A stretch of 64,000 bases of DNA from Collinsella aerofaciens (lineage in GTDB: Bacteria > Actinomycetota > Coriobacteriia > Coriobacteriales > Coriobacteriaceae): positions 118,254 through 182,253 of the forward strand of contig NZ_CABJDK010000001.1 of the NCBI RefSeq assembly GCF_902364355.1, written 5' to 3'. Position 1 is the first letter of the stretch; each line of letters starts with the position of its first letter. The notes beneath the pieces are model-generated. The model did no database searches and was not told where the DNA came from. It worked only from the letters and a program-made list of their open reading frames with translations. Position numbers and translations under genes: made by a program. Below are positions 1 to 8,086 of this stretch, one piece after another.

Positions 1-672
1 GGGAGTAAAGTGCAGACCCGCCGTGGGAGCGGCAGCCGAGTGCTCCTCCTTCATGGCGTAGACGGTCTGGTACTTCTCGGGGTCGCCCTCGTAATCGGTA
101 ATGTAGGGCGGCAGCGGCACGTGGCCGGCAGCATGGATGGCCTCGTCGAGCGTGCGCGGGTCGCCGGCGGCATTGCAACCGGCCGGCTCAAAGCGCACCA
201 GACGGCCACCGCGGCTATCGGTGACAAAGTCGATGACCTCGGCCGTCAGCACCACGGGCGCGTCCTCGGGCGCATGGGCGCCGCCCGCGCGATACTCAAT
301 CTGAGCACCGGGCTTCAGGCGCTTGCCCGGCTTGACCAGGCACTCCCACACATGGCCAAGCGGATCCACATCCTCACGGCGCTTGAGCAGCAGCGTCTCG
401 ACCACGCCACCCGAGCCCGCCTTGCGGCCAATCAGGCGGGCCGGCATCACGCGCGTCTGGTTGATGACGAGCACGTCGCCCGGCTCGATATAGTCGATGA
501 TGTCGCGGAAGATGCGGTGCTCAACGGTACCGCCGTGCTCCAGCGGCTTCCCCGCCTGGGAGCCTTTGCGATCCACCACCAGCAGGCGGCAGGAGTCGCG
601 CGGCTCGGCAGGAGCCTGGGCAATCAGTTCCTCAGGAAGGTTGTAGTCAAAATCATCGGTACGCATAGACAC
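1..672 (-). CDS. queA: S-adenosylmethionine:tRNA ribosyltransferase-isomerase QueA (3' end cut off by window)
   Basis: QueA transfers and isomerises the ribosyl part of AdoMet onto 7-aminomethyl-7-deazaguanine in tRNA, giving epoxyqueuosine. The minus-strand translation begins MSMRTDDFDYNLPEELIAQ and carries the family signatures LPEELIAQ.P, DVLVINQTRVMPARL and EEHSAAAPTAGLHFTP; the gene runs off the window edge, so about 224 residues are visible of roughly 340-370. I chose the GTG at 672 because AAGGAG lies 8 nt upstream of it; the ATG at 666 would be 14 nt away. It follows queH on the same strand after 64 nt, so the last two queuosine steps are adjacent. Confident on family; the C-terminus is not visible. 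Confidence 0.95.
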   Translation of the reverse strand, partial: MSMRTDDFDYNLPEELIAQAPAEPRDSCRLLVVDRKGSQAGKPLEHGGTVEHRIFRDIIDYIEPGDVLVINQTRVMPARLIGRKAGSGGVVETLLLKRREDVDPLGHVWECLVKPGKRLKPGAQIEYRAGGAHAPEDAPVVLTAEVIDFVTDSRGGRLVRFEPAGCNAAGDPRTLDEAIHAAGHVPLPPYITDYEGDPEKYQTVYAMKEEHSAAAPTAGLHFTP

Positions 673-736
673 GTCGGATACTCCTTATATAGCTAAAGTC
701 CGCTCTACATCCTAGCAGGCTGCCAGCTCAAAAGAA

Positions 737-1312
737 CTACTTTTTGGACGCTTTGCGCTCGTCGCGGATGCGAGCGCGGTCCATGGCCGCCTCGACGGCC
801 GAGAATCGGCAGCCGCAGTAATTCTGCCGATACATGCCCAGCTCACGCGAACGACGCGTGGCCTCGGGATAATACGGGCGAAAATCGCGAATCACCGGGG
901 TGAGACCGCGGGCGACAGCCAGACGCTCCAAAACATCATTGCAGGTATCGAACAGCTGATACGGCGAGACGGCGAGCGTCGTGCCCACAAACTCAAACCC
1001 GCGCTCCTGGGCCACGCGGCACGCCTCGGCCAAGCGCAGGGCATAGCACGCGCGACAGCGACGGGGTCGATCGGCGCCCAGCGGGGCCACGCCGGCCTCC
1101 CAGCGCTCGCGGTCCTCCCCCGCTTCGATGAGCTCGATGTCGCCATCGGCACACCACCGGCGTAGCTCGTCCAAGCGGCGCTGCCATTCATCGCGCGGCT
1201 GAATATTGGGGTTGGTCCAGCAAATCGTGGGTTCAAACCCCTCTTCGCGCAGCAAGCGAACCGGCTCAAGTGAGCACGGCGCACAGCAAGCGTGCAACAA
1301 CAACGGCCTCAT
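737..1312 (-). CDS. queH: epoxyqueuosine reductase QueH
   Basis: QueH (DUF208 family) is the non-B12 epoxyqueuosine reductase, an Fe-S enzyme converting epoxyqueuosine to queuosine in tRNA. The 191-residue protein starts MRPLLLHACCAPC with a Cys9-Cys10-x2-Cys13 cluster, has an RCRACYALRL motif in the middle and a YCGC pair near residues 166-168, the cysteine layout of the family. An upstream extension is open, but GAGGAG sits 6 nt before the ATG at 1312, and the region before that belongs to the neighbouring gene, whose stop codon is 10 nt upstream. Adjacent queA is the enzyme that makes its substrate, which supports the call. Using QueH rather than QueG fits an anaerobe. Confidence 0.93.
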   Translation of the reverse strand: MRPLLLHACCAPCSLEPVRLLREEGFEPTICWTNPNIQPRDEWQRRLDELRRWCADGDIELIEAGEDRERWEAGVAPLGADRPRRCRACYALRLAEACRVAQERGFEFVGTTLAVSPYQLFDTCNDVLERLAVARGLTPVIRDFRPYYPEATRRSRELGMYRQNYCGCRFSAVEAAMDRARIRDERKASKK

Positions 1313-1322
1313 CAACATCTCC

Positions 1323-1889
1323 TCACCCGAAAAAGCGCACGCCAAAGGACGTATCCTCGCAGGCGACAATGCGGCGGTCGCGCAGGATGGTCCGCACGTA
1401 ATACCAATCGCCCACGCAGCCCGACAAGTGCAGACCAGCCGCCAGGTAGCACAGCAGCGGATAGCCCGAGAACGCAAACCCCAGGGCAAACGCCACCGTC
1501 AAAACAACCGTCGGCGCCAGGCAAACCGCCATGTACCGCCGACGCGAATACACGACGCCCTCGGCGCAGGCATAGATCATCGCCGTCTCACGATTCGCGC
1601 CAAAGGTCACATGCGCGCCCGCAGGCGCCAGCAGCTTAAAAAACACCGCATGCACCAGCTCGTGCACGGCAAACGACGCTGCAGAAACCGCAGCCACACC
1701 GACCATCCAGCCCACGACGGTGGTCCAGCCGCCCGCCTCAGCCGCGTCCAAGTCCGCAGGCCCGCCCAACAGCATAAACACCGGCACCAGGCACACGGCA
1801 AACACCGCGATCACGGCCATCCCCCACACGAAGCAAGCGTGCAGAAAAACCTCGTCCTCAAACGCATGTATGTTGGAAATCTCATTCAT
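1323..1889 (-). CDS. DUF3267 family membrane protein, putative zinc metalloprotease
   Basis: A 188-residue protein with four hydrophobic segments (about residues 15-42, 58-74, 118-140 and 143-160) and an HELVH motif at residues 76-80, the zincin-like signature of the DUF3267 family, which is thought to resemble site-2-type membrane proteases. Its substrate is unknown. Its stop is 10 nt before queH, so it is probably the first gene of a DUF3267-queH-queA unit; I see no functional link to queuosine. No Shine-Dalgarno precedes the ATG, while TATCCT lies 8 nt upstream, so the transcript may be leaderless (inference). Confidence 0.75.
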   Translation of the reverse strand: MNEISNIHAFEDEVFLHACFVWGMAVIAVFAVCLVPVFMLLGGPADLDAAEAGGWTTVVGWMVGVAAVSAASFAVHELVHAVFFKLLAPAGAHVTFGANRETAMIYACAEGVVYSRRRYMAVCLAPTVVLTVAFALGFAFSGYPLLCYLAAGLHLSGCVGDWYYVRTILRDRRIVACEDTSFGVRFFG

Positions 1890-1897
1890 AGCATCTT

Positions 1898-1903
1898 AGG
1901 ATA
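1898..1903 (-). promoter_or_regulatory. candidate -10 element for the DUF3267 gene (leaderless)
   Basis: On the minus strand TATCCT is followed after 8 nt by the ATG at 1889, with no AGGAG-like sequence between. That spacing puts the transcription start at or next to the start codon. No convincing -35 is visible. Weak evidence. Confidence 0.3.
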
Positions 1904-1931
1904 GCGCCCCTGCCACGCACCCGCCCGCATG

Positions 1932-1940
1932 TGCGATAAT
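1932..1940 (+). promoter_or_regulatory. candidate extended -10 element for metG
   Basis: TGCGATAAT is an extended -10 match. Transcription would begin near 1947 and give a leader of about 75 nt. The in-frame upstream ATG at 1939 lies inside this element and so cannot be the metG start, which supports the start at 2023. The divergent promoter for the DUF3267 gene is about 35 nt away. Confidence 0.35.
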
Positions 1941-2022
1941 GTCGAACGATATGCACGAATTGACCACCGCGCCGCCGAACCCCGTGCCCGGCCGCGCTCT
2001 TACCTATATGCGAAGGAGTCCC

Positions 2023-4173
2023 ATGGCATCCAAATACTCCATGAACGACCGTCCCAGCTGGCCGCGCCGCGCCATCGTTACCGCCGGCGAGCCCTACGGC
2101 AACAAGGGTCTGCACTTTGGCCACGTCGGCGGCGTCTTTGTCCCGGCCGACTTCTTCGCCCGCTTCCTGCGCGACCGCCTGGGCCGCGAAAACGTCATCT
2201 TCACCTCGGGCACCGACTGCTACGGTTCGCCCATCATGGAGAGCTACCGCAAGCTCAAGGAGAACGAGGGCTACGACAAGTCCATCGGCGAGTATGTCGA
2301 GTCCAATCACTCCCGCCAGGCCGCGACCCTCAACAACTACAACATCAGCTGCGACATCTACGGCGGCTCGGGCCTTGAGCCGGCGGCCCAGATCCACAAC
2401 GAGGTGACTGCCGAGATTATCGAGCGCCTGCACGAGCAGGGCACCATCTCCAAGCGCTCCACGCTGCAGTTCTACGATGCCAAGGCCGGCACGTTCCTCA
2501 ACGGCCGCCAGGTCATCGGCCGCTGCCCCATCCAGGGCTGCAAGTCCGAGAAGGCTTATGCCGACGAGTGCGATCTGGGCCACCAGTTTGAGCCCGAGGA
2601 GCTCATCGCGCCCAAGAGCCAGCTCACCGGCGAGGTGCCCGAGCTGCGCCCGGTCGACAATCTCTACTTTGACCTGCCGGCCTACCTCGACTTTATGAAG
2701 ACCTACACCGCCAAGCTCGCCCAGAACCCGCAGGTTCGCTCCGTGGTCTCCAAGACCATGGAGGAGTGGCTGCTGCCGGCTCAGCTCTACATCCAGAACA
2801 AGTTCCGCGAGGCCTTCGATGCCGTCGAGGACCAGCTCCCCGAGCACACCGTGCTGGAGCCCGAGGGCAACAAGAGCAGCTTTACCGTCACCTTCCCCAG
2901 CTGGAAGGAGCGCGACGACGCCCACGCGGTGCTCGCCAACGGTGGCGTGCGCTTCCGCAGCGGCAAGGCACTCGTGCCCTTCCGCATCACCGGCAACATC
3001 GACTGGGGCGTTCCGGTGCCCGAGGTCGATGGCGTCTCCGACGTCACCTGCTGGTGCTGGCCCGAGAGCCTGTGGGCGCCCATCAGCTATACGCGTACCG
3101 TGCTCGCGCGCGATGCCAAGGCCGCCGGCGTGACCGAGGGCGTCGCCGCCCAGGATGCCGCCCTCATGGGCGAGCCCGCCGCCGACTCCACGCAGGTGCC
3201 CGCACCCACCTACCAGCACAGCTCGCTCGACTGGCGCGACTGGTGGTGCTCTGACGACGCTCAGATTTACCAGTTCATCGGTCAGGACAACATCTATTTC
3301 TACTGCATCGCGCAGACCGCCATGTGGGAGGCCCTGGGCTGGGACCTCACGCAGAGCACCGTCAGCGCCTGCTACCACCTGCTCTACATGGGCAAAAAGG
3401 CCAGCTCGTCCTCGCAGACGCCTCCCCCGCCGGCAGACGACCTGCTCAACCACTACACCTGCGAGCAGATGCGCGCGCACTGGCTGTCGCTCGGCCTATC
3501 CGAAAAGCCGGTGAGCTTTAGCCCCAAGGCATACGACACGCGTGTGACCGGCAAGGACAAGGACGGCAACGAGGTACGCGCCTGCGACGACAAGCGCGTT
3601 ATCGACCCGGCCCTTAAGGAGAGCGCGCTGCTGACCGGCGTGTTCAACCGTCTGGCCCGCAGCTGCTTCTACGGCGTCGCCGTCAAGGAAGGCGACGAGA
3701 GCCCCTACCGCAACGGCTGCATCCCCGCCGGTGCCGCTTCTGACACCGTGGTCGAAGCCGCCCAGCAGGCAGCCCTCGCCTTTGAGCAGGCCATGTACAA
3801 GTTCGAGACGCACCGCGCGCTTGCCGTGTGCGACGACTACCTGCGCGCCGCCAACAAGCGCTGGAGCGACGCTTCCAAGGCCGCCAACAAGCTCGAAGGC
3901 AAGCCAGCAAACGCCGCGATGACGCAGGCCCTTGTCGACGCCTTTACCGAGCTGCGCGTGGCGACCGTCCTGATGCACGGTATTGTGCCGGCCGGCTGCG
4001 AGCTCATCTGCGAGTACTTCGACGTCGACCCGGTCGCTTTCTTTAGCTGGGATAACATCTTTGCCTCCACGGACGAGTTCGTGGAGATCCTGGGCGAGAA
4101 GCCCGGCGAGCACCGCGTGAAGCCGCTGCCCCCGCGCTTCGACTTCTTTAGCAAGCACGAGAGCCAGTACTAA
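2023..4173 (+). CDS. metG: methionyl-tRNA synthetase, class I (KASSS variant)
   Basis: A 716-residue class I aminoacyl-tRNA synthetase of MetRS type: HIGH-like HFGH at residues 31-34; a zinc-knuckle region with CPIQGC and CDLGH followed by the MetRS-like block GEVPELRPVDNLYFDL; and a signature loop where KMSKS reads K459-A-S-S-S463. It charges tRNA with methionine. The ATG at 2023 has AAGGAG 4 nt upstream; an ATG further upstream in frame lies in the promoter. The loss of the second Lys of KMSKS and of one zinc cysteine is unusual but the rest of the fold is intact and the frame is uninterrupted. An rRNA methyltransferase gene follows after 36 nt. I rate MetRS as much the likeliest specificity. 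Confidence 0.85.
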   Translation: MASKYSMNDRPSWPRRAIVTAGEPYGNKGLHFGHVGGVFVPADFFARFLRDRLGRENVIFTSGTDCYGSPIMESYRKLKENEGYDKSIGEYVESNHSRQAATLNNYNISCDIYGGSGLEPAAQIHNEVTAEIIERLHEQGTISKRSTLQFYDAKAGTFLNGRQVIGRCPIQGCKSEKAYADECDLGHQFEPEELIAPKSQLTGEVPELRPVDNLYFDLPAYLDFMKTYTAKLAQNPQVRSVVSKTMEEWLLPAQLYIQNKFREAFDAVEDQLPEHTVLEPEGNKSSFTVTFPSWKERDDAHAVLANGGVRFRSGKALVPFRITGNIDWGVPVPEVDGVSDVTCWCWPESLWAPISYTRTVLARDAKAAGVTEGVAAQDAALMGEPAADSTQVPAPTYQHSSLDWRDWWCSDDAQIYQFIGQDNIYFYCIAQTAMWEALGWDLTQSTVSACYHLLYMGKKASSSSQTPPPPADDLLNHYTCEQMRAHWLSLGLSEKPVSFSPKAYDTRVTGKDKDGNEVRACDDKRVIDPALKESALLTGVFNRLARSCFYGVAVKEGDESPYRNGCIPAGAASDTVVEAAQQAALAFEQAMYKFETHRALAVCDDYLRAANKRWSDASKAANKLEGKPANAAMTQALVDAFTELRVATVLMHGIVPAGCELICEYFDVDPVAFFSWDNIFASTDEFVEILGEKPGEHRVKPLPPRFDFFSKHESQY

Positions 4174-4209
4174 ACACTCGACATGTAATGGAATGGGAAG
4201 GAAAGACGG

Positions 4210-5313
4210 ATGTCCAAGCCGCGTCGTCGTAAGCAGAAAAAGCAGGTCAAGGCCGAGCTCAAGCTCAGGCAGTTTGCCGCCACCGAGCTTTCCGACCAGC
4301 TTGCCGCCCTTCCCTGCGCCGCCGACCTGCCGCGCTTTATGGTCGACACGGTCGCCGGCGCCTATGCGCCCGCCGATGCCGAGCTTATGATCGAGGGCTT
4401 CGGCGCCGCGGCCACACGCCCGGTCACGCTGCGCGCCAACACGCTCAAGGCAACCGCCGAGGACATCGCCGCGGCGCTCGATGCCGCCGGCATCGCCCAC
4501 CGCCCCGTCGCATGGTACCCGGACGCTTCCATCCTGCCCGAGGCCCAGGTTTCCGACCTGTGGGACCTCGACATCTACCGCGACGGCAAGATCTACTTGC
4601 AAAGTCTGTCGTCCATGATGCCGCCGTTGGTCTTGGGCGCCCAGGCCGGCGAGGACATCCTGGACATGTGCGCGGCCCCCGGCGGCAAGACGACGCAGAT
4701 CGCCGCCCTCACCCAGGGCCAGGCACACCTCACCGCCTGCGAGATGAGCATTCCCCGCGCCGAGAAGCTCGAAGCCAACCTCCACCGCCAAGGCGCAAAA
4801 AACGTGCCCGTCATGCGCATCGACGCACGCGAGCTCGACGAGTTCTTCCGCTTTGACCGTATCCTGCTCGACGCTCCCTGCACCGGCACGGGCACAGTCG
4901 TCAGCGGCAACGAGAAGAGCCTGCGCGGCCTCACCGAGCAGTTGCTGAGCAGGTGCGCCCGCTCGCAGCGAGCACTTCTGGACCGCGCCATGGGAGCCCT
5001 CAAACCGGGCGGCACGCTCGTCTATTCGACTTGTTCGATCTTGCCGCAGGAAAACGAGGACGCCCTGCAAGAGGCCCTCGACAAGCACATGGACTGCGGG
5101 CTTATCCCCCTCGATGGCACGCCGAGCGAAAGTGAGGCACGCCGCGCCCAGGAAGCTGGTGAGGAGCCGCGCATCGAGTCCAACGCCCTGACCGAAGCCA
5201 TTGCCGCGGGTCAGGTATCGGCCATCGCCAACGGCCTGCCCGGCACGCTCACCATTCCGCCCAGCCGCGACTTTGAGGGCTTCTACATTGCCCTGATCCG
5301 AAAACGCAGTTAG
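4210..5313 (+). CDS. RsmB/NOP2/Sun-family rRNA (cytosine-C5) methyltransferase
   Basis: An AdoMet-dependent m5C RNA methyltransferase of 367 residues. The SAM-binding motif DMCAAPGGKT begins at residue 152, the PC motif DAPCTGTG at 221 (C224), and the catalytic TC motif YSTCS at 272 (C275); these two cysteines are the family's catalytic pair. The basic N-terminus (SKPRRRKQKKQVK) probably contacts RNA. GAAGGA lies 8 nt before the ATG. It lies 36 nt after metG and is probably cotranscribed. Which rRNA position it modifies cannot be told from sequence; RsmF/RsmB-like 16S modification is plausible. Confidence 0.88.
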   Translation: MSKPRRRKQKKQVKAELKLRQFAATELSDQLAALPCAADLPRFMVDTVAGAYAPADAELMIEGFGAAATRPVTLRANTLKATAEDIAAALDAAGIAHRPVAWYPDASILPEAQVSDLWDLDIYRDGKIYLQSLSSMMPPLVLGAQAGEDILDMCAAPGGKTTQIAALTQGQAHLTACEMSIPRAEKLEANLHRQGAKNVPVMRIDARELDEFFRFDRILLDAPCTGTGTVVSGNEKSLRGLTEQLLSRCARSQRALLDRAMGALKPGGTLVYSTCSILPQENEDALQEALDKHMDCGLIPLDGTPSESEARRAQEAGEEPRIESNALTEAIAAGQVSAIANGLPGTLTIPPSRDFEGFYIALIRKRS

Positions 5314-5351
5314 CGCACGGATCCAAAACTCAACAAGCTATCTCCGTGCGC
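5313..5351 (+). terminator. possible terminator hairpin after the rRNA methyltransferase gene
   Basis: A 9-bp stem (GCGCACGGA/TCCGTGCGC) with a 21-nt loop starts in the stop codon and is followed by GTTTGCC. The U-tract is weak, and the right arm overlaps the end of the small convergent gene. Confidence 0.35.
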
Positions 5352-5508
5352 GTTTGCCCTGCTGGTCGCGATGCTGTTTAAGCATCGTGCGCTCCTTGCG
5401 TTCGGCCCTTTTGCCCTTAATGGCCGTGACCACAAAGTAGATGACCGCGGCGGCAACAATTGCGCCCACACACAGGCCAATCGAGCCAAACATTGCTGTC
5501 AATTCCAT
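5338..5508 (-). CDS. small single-span membrane protein (56 aa)
   Basis: Translation gives 56 residues: a short N-terminus (MELTAMFGSI), a hydrophobic segment at about residues 8-30 and a strongly basic C-terminal tail (KGKRAERKERTMLKQHRDQQGKRARR region). The AGGTGA sequence 6 nt upstream of the ATG is a good ribosome site, and the reading frame ends in TAG. The positive tail predicts an N-out/C-in single-pass protein. Function is unknown. It is convergent with the rRNA methyltransferase gene, whose stop is 25 nt away. Confidence 0.6.
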   Translation of the reverse strand: MELTAMFGSIGLCVGAIVAAAVIYFVVTAIKGKRAERKERTMLKQHRDQQGKRARR

Positions 5509-5684
5509 ACCGCGTCACCTCTCTTTTAAACGGGACTTTCAAGATAGCACCTCGATCCCCGCCACCACAGCTCCTTCACGTTCGCCGGCCCTTCGGTCTA
5601 ACGAATTGCGTGGCGGGGAAAAATCAACTCGTCAAACGATTTAGCATTCGCAATTCCGGCTGCATCGCGCCGGCCGTCATCGCA

Positions 5685-5690
5685 TAGAAT
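5685..5690 (+). promoter_or_regulatory. candidate -10 for a leaderless transcript
   Basis: TAGAAT lies 9 nt before the ATG at 5700, and the interval CGAGCTTCC has no Shine-Dalgarno match. This is the geometry expected of a leaderless mRNA. No clear -35 is seen. Confidence 0.4.
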
Positions 5691-5699
5691 CGAGCTTCC

Positions 5700-6791
5700 A
5701 TGGATACCCTCAACGATCTAAATGAGCGCGTCGACGCCTTCGTCGGCACCAGCTCCTTCGACACGCCTGCCGCGGCAAACGACCAAGCCCCCATCGATGT
5801 GCCCGCCGAGGTTCACGAGGACATCGTCGCCTCGGTCGATTTCTCCGAGGTCGAGCTCGCAGACGAGTTCACCGAGCCCCAGGTAGCCGTGACCCCCAAC
5901 GGACTGCTCCCCATGGAGCCGCTGCCCATCGACGGGCGTTTGCGCAAGGCGGCCCTTCGCATGCCTGACGAGATTGAGGAGGCCAGCGGCTTCACGCTCT
6001 TTGGCCGCCGCATCAAGTCGCTCATTTACACCACCGATGTCGCGGTTATCCGCAACTCCAACGCCGATGCCGTCTTTGCGGTCTACCCTTTCACGCCGCA
6101 GCCCGCCATTACGCAAGCGCTGCTGACCGTCGCCGAGTGCCCGGTCTTTGTAGGTGTGGGCGGTGGCACCACCACTGGTAAGCGCTCCGTGCAGATGGCA
6201 GCCGTCTCCGAGATGCAGGGCGCGGCGGGATGCGTGGTCAACTCCCCCGCCACCGCCGAGATGGTCGAGCACATCACCAACATCGCCGACATCCCCGTCA
6301 TCGCTACGGTCGTTCGCTGCGACGACGATGCCCACGCCAAGGTGCGCGCTGGAGCCAAGATTCTCAACATCGCCGCCGGCAAGAACACGCCCCAGGTCCT
6401 ACGCGAGCTGCGCAAGCACTATCCCAACCTGCCGCTCATCGCGCCGGGCGGCAAGACGCCAGAGAGCATCCGTGAAACCATCGCCGCCGGCGCCAACGCC
6501 ATCATCTGGACGCCGCCTTCGGCCCAGCAGCTACAGACCGACATGATGCAGCGTTATCGCAAGATGAAGGAAGACGCCACACCTGTCATCTCGCACGACG
6601 ATGTGCCCATTATCGACCAGGTCTCCGCCGCCGAGGTCAGCCAGGTCGAGAACATGAATCCCGACGTGCCGATTCCCGACGAAGTCATCGAGCGCGTCGC
6701 TTCGATCCACGAGCGCGTCGAGGAGCATCGCGCCAACCGCGGCCTCAAGCCGTCACTGCACGGCTTCTTCTTCCGCGGAAAGAAACGCTAA
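5700..6791 (+). CDS. TIM-barrel protein of unknown function
   Basis: A 363-residue protein with three parts: an acidic, probably disordered N-terminus (about 1-75); a beta/alpha-barrel core (about 95-290) with glycine-rich loops VGVGGGTTTGKRS, a GAAGCVVNSPATAEMVEHI segment, AGAKILNIAAG and LIAPGGKTPESIRETIAAGANAIIW; and a C-terminal helical, basic tail ending FFFRGKKR. The loops resemble phosphate/FMN-binding barrels such as nitronate-monooxygenase-like or KDPG-aldolase-like proteins, but no specific family is clear and I assign no reaction. The gene has no ribosome site and probably gives a leaderless mRNA. A strong terminator follows. Confidence 0.7.
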   Translation: MDTLNDLNERVDAFVGTSSFDTPAAANDQAPIDVPAEVHEDIVASVDFSEVELADEFTEPQVAVTPNGLLPMEPLPIDGRLRKAALRMPDEIEEASGFTLFGRRIKSLIYTTDVAVIRNSNADAVFAVYPFTPQPAITQALLTVAECPVFVGVGGGTTTGKRSVQMAAVSEMQGAAGCVVNSPATAEMVEHITNIADIPVIATVVRCDDDAHAKVRAGAKILNIAAGKNTPQVLRELRKHYPNLPLIAPGGKTPESIRETIAAGANAIIWTPPSAQQLQTDMMQRYRKMKEDATPVISHDDVPIIDQVSAAEVSQVENMNPDVPIPDEVIERVASIHERVEEHRANRGLKPSLHGFFFRGKKR

Positions 6792-6804
6792 CCCCCAACA
6801 GCAA

Positions 6805-6840
6805 GGCCCGCCCCACACAAACGTGAGGCGGGCCGTTTTC
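6805..6840 (+). terminator. Rho-independent terminator
   Basis: An 8-bp perfect stem GGCCCGCC/GGCGGGCC with a 14-nt loop is followed by GTTTTCGTTT. It lies between the convergent TIM-barrel and degV genes. Confidence 0.75.
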
Positions 6841-6875
6841 GTTTGAGCAATCATGCAGCGATGTGATGGGGCAAA

Positions 6876-7766
6876 CTAATCCACGCGCTTGTCGCCCATA
6901 AAGAAGAGCGCCACCGTACCAGGTCCGGTATGCGAGCCAATCAGAGTACCGATGTTATTGATCTCAATCTTGCCTTTAAGCTGCGGAATCTGTTCCTCGA
7001 TCAGCGCCGCAACTGCTTCGGCATCCTCGCGGCACGCCGAGTGCGACATGATGCACTTACCCGAATAATCCGCACCGTCCTGCACGTGTGCCATCATGGT
7101 CTTAGCCATCTCGGAAATCGCGCGCTTCTTAGTGCGAATCTTCTCACGTGGCGACAGCCCACCTTCGCAATCGACCGTCATAAGCGGGCAAATCTTAAGC
7201 GCCGTGCCGATGATCGCGCTCGCAGCCGAAATGCGACCGCCGCGCAGGTAGCTCGACAGATCGGTCGAGAAGAACCAGTGGTGCAGGTTGAGCTTGTGCT
7301 CCTCGATCCAGGCAGCCGTCTCGTCGAGTGAAGCCCCGCTATCGCGCACGTCGGCGGCACATTCCGCCAGCAGGCCAAAGCCCGAAGACGCCGCCAGCGA
7401 ATCGATGACGCGCACCTTGCCGCCCTGGGGATAGCGATCGGCGAGCATCTGCGCCGCAACGCAAGCCGAGCCATACGTACCCGAAATACCCGACGACAAC
7501 GTCAGGTGCAGCACGTCTTTACCCTCGGCAACAAGCGGCTCCCAAAACTCCTCGTACTCACCCACGCTCACCTGAGACGTCTTGGGCATGGCGCCCGCGG
7601 ATATCTGGGCAAAAAACTCGTCCGGCGTAATCGACTGATACAGATCGTCCGTATAGACAACATCGTCGATCTCGTAATGAAAACACACGACAGGGATATT
7701 GCGCGATTCAAAGAACTCCCGAGTTCGATCGGCGGCGGATTCACAGGTCAGGACAAAATCACTCAT
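6876..7766 (-). CDS. DegV family fatty-acid-binding protein
   Basis: A 296-residue DegV protein (MSDFVLTCESAADRT at the start, then DLYQSITPDEFF, MPKTSQVSVGEYEEFWEPL, VLHLTLSSGISGTYGSA and the C-terminal SHTGPGTVALFF block). DegV proteins bind a single fatty acid in the cytoplasm; many are FakB subunits that present fatty acids to the FakA kinase for phospholipid synthesis. No fakA is present in the window. AAGGAG lies 6 nt before the ATG at 7766, so the slightly longer upstream reading is rejected. Confidence 0.9.
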   Translation of the reverse strand: MSDFVLTCESAADRTREFFESRNIPVVCFHYEIDDVVYTDDLYQSITPDEFFAQISAGAMPKTSQVSVGEYEEFWEPLVAEGKDVLHLTLSSGISGTYGSACVAAQMLADRYPQGGKVRVIDSLAASSGFGLLAECAADVRDSGASLDETAAWIEEHKLNLHHWFFSTDLSSYLRGGRISAASAIIGTALKICPLMTVDCEGGLSPREKIRTKKRAISEMAKTMMAHVQDGADYSGKCIMSHSACREDAEAVAALIEEQIPQLKGKIEINNIGTLIGSHTGPGTVALFFMGDKRVD

Positions 7767-8086
7767 ATGAGGCTCCTTACTCATTGCTGCGCAAATTATC
7801 GCACAGTGAGCCTATATACGGTACATATGTCCACTATTTACCAAATCGAACCAATAATAGCGAACATCTTTACCACCATCGTCTCCACCGACCCCACGCA
7901 TAAATATCTGAGAAAACACCTTCTGTCGTCTCCACCCAACCGCCATATCTACCTCAACTAAATCGATTTACCAAACCGTTCGGCCAACAATTCGACCTCC
8001 CACCCCCAATCGAAACAAAAGCGGCGCATACTGATAAACGTTTGACGCTGTTTATCAGTTTTACCAACCCCATCGGAAGGTGTTTC
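7767..8086 (+). promoter_or_regulatory. divergent intergenic region with a 9-bp inverted repeat before fbp
   Basis: About 320 nt between degV and fbp, AT-richer than its surroundings. A perfect 9-bp inverted repeat, CTGATAAAC (8031-8039) and GTTTATCAG (8050-8058), lies 28 nt before the fbp start and is followed by TTTTA. It may be an operator or a weak attenuator. I see no clear gene or promoter in the rest. Confidence 0.4.

Noticed and set aside
10..696. Long open frame on the plus strand over queA
   Set aside because: The minus strand encodes QueA with family motifs and a ribosome site. High GC gives long open antisense frames.
1890..2022. T-box or other leader riboswitch before metG
   Set aside because: The leader is about 75 nt, has no T-box sequence and no antiterminator pair.
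1882..5088. Two long minus-strand frames over metG and the rRNA methyltransferase gene
   Set aside because: Both are antisense shadows: Leu/Ala/Gly/Val-rich, no recognisable motifs, and the plus strand carries conserved enzymes.
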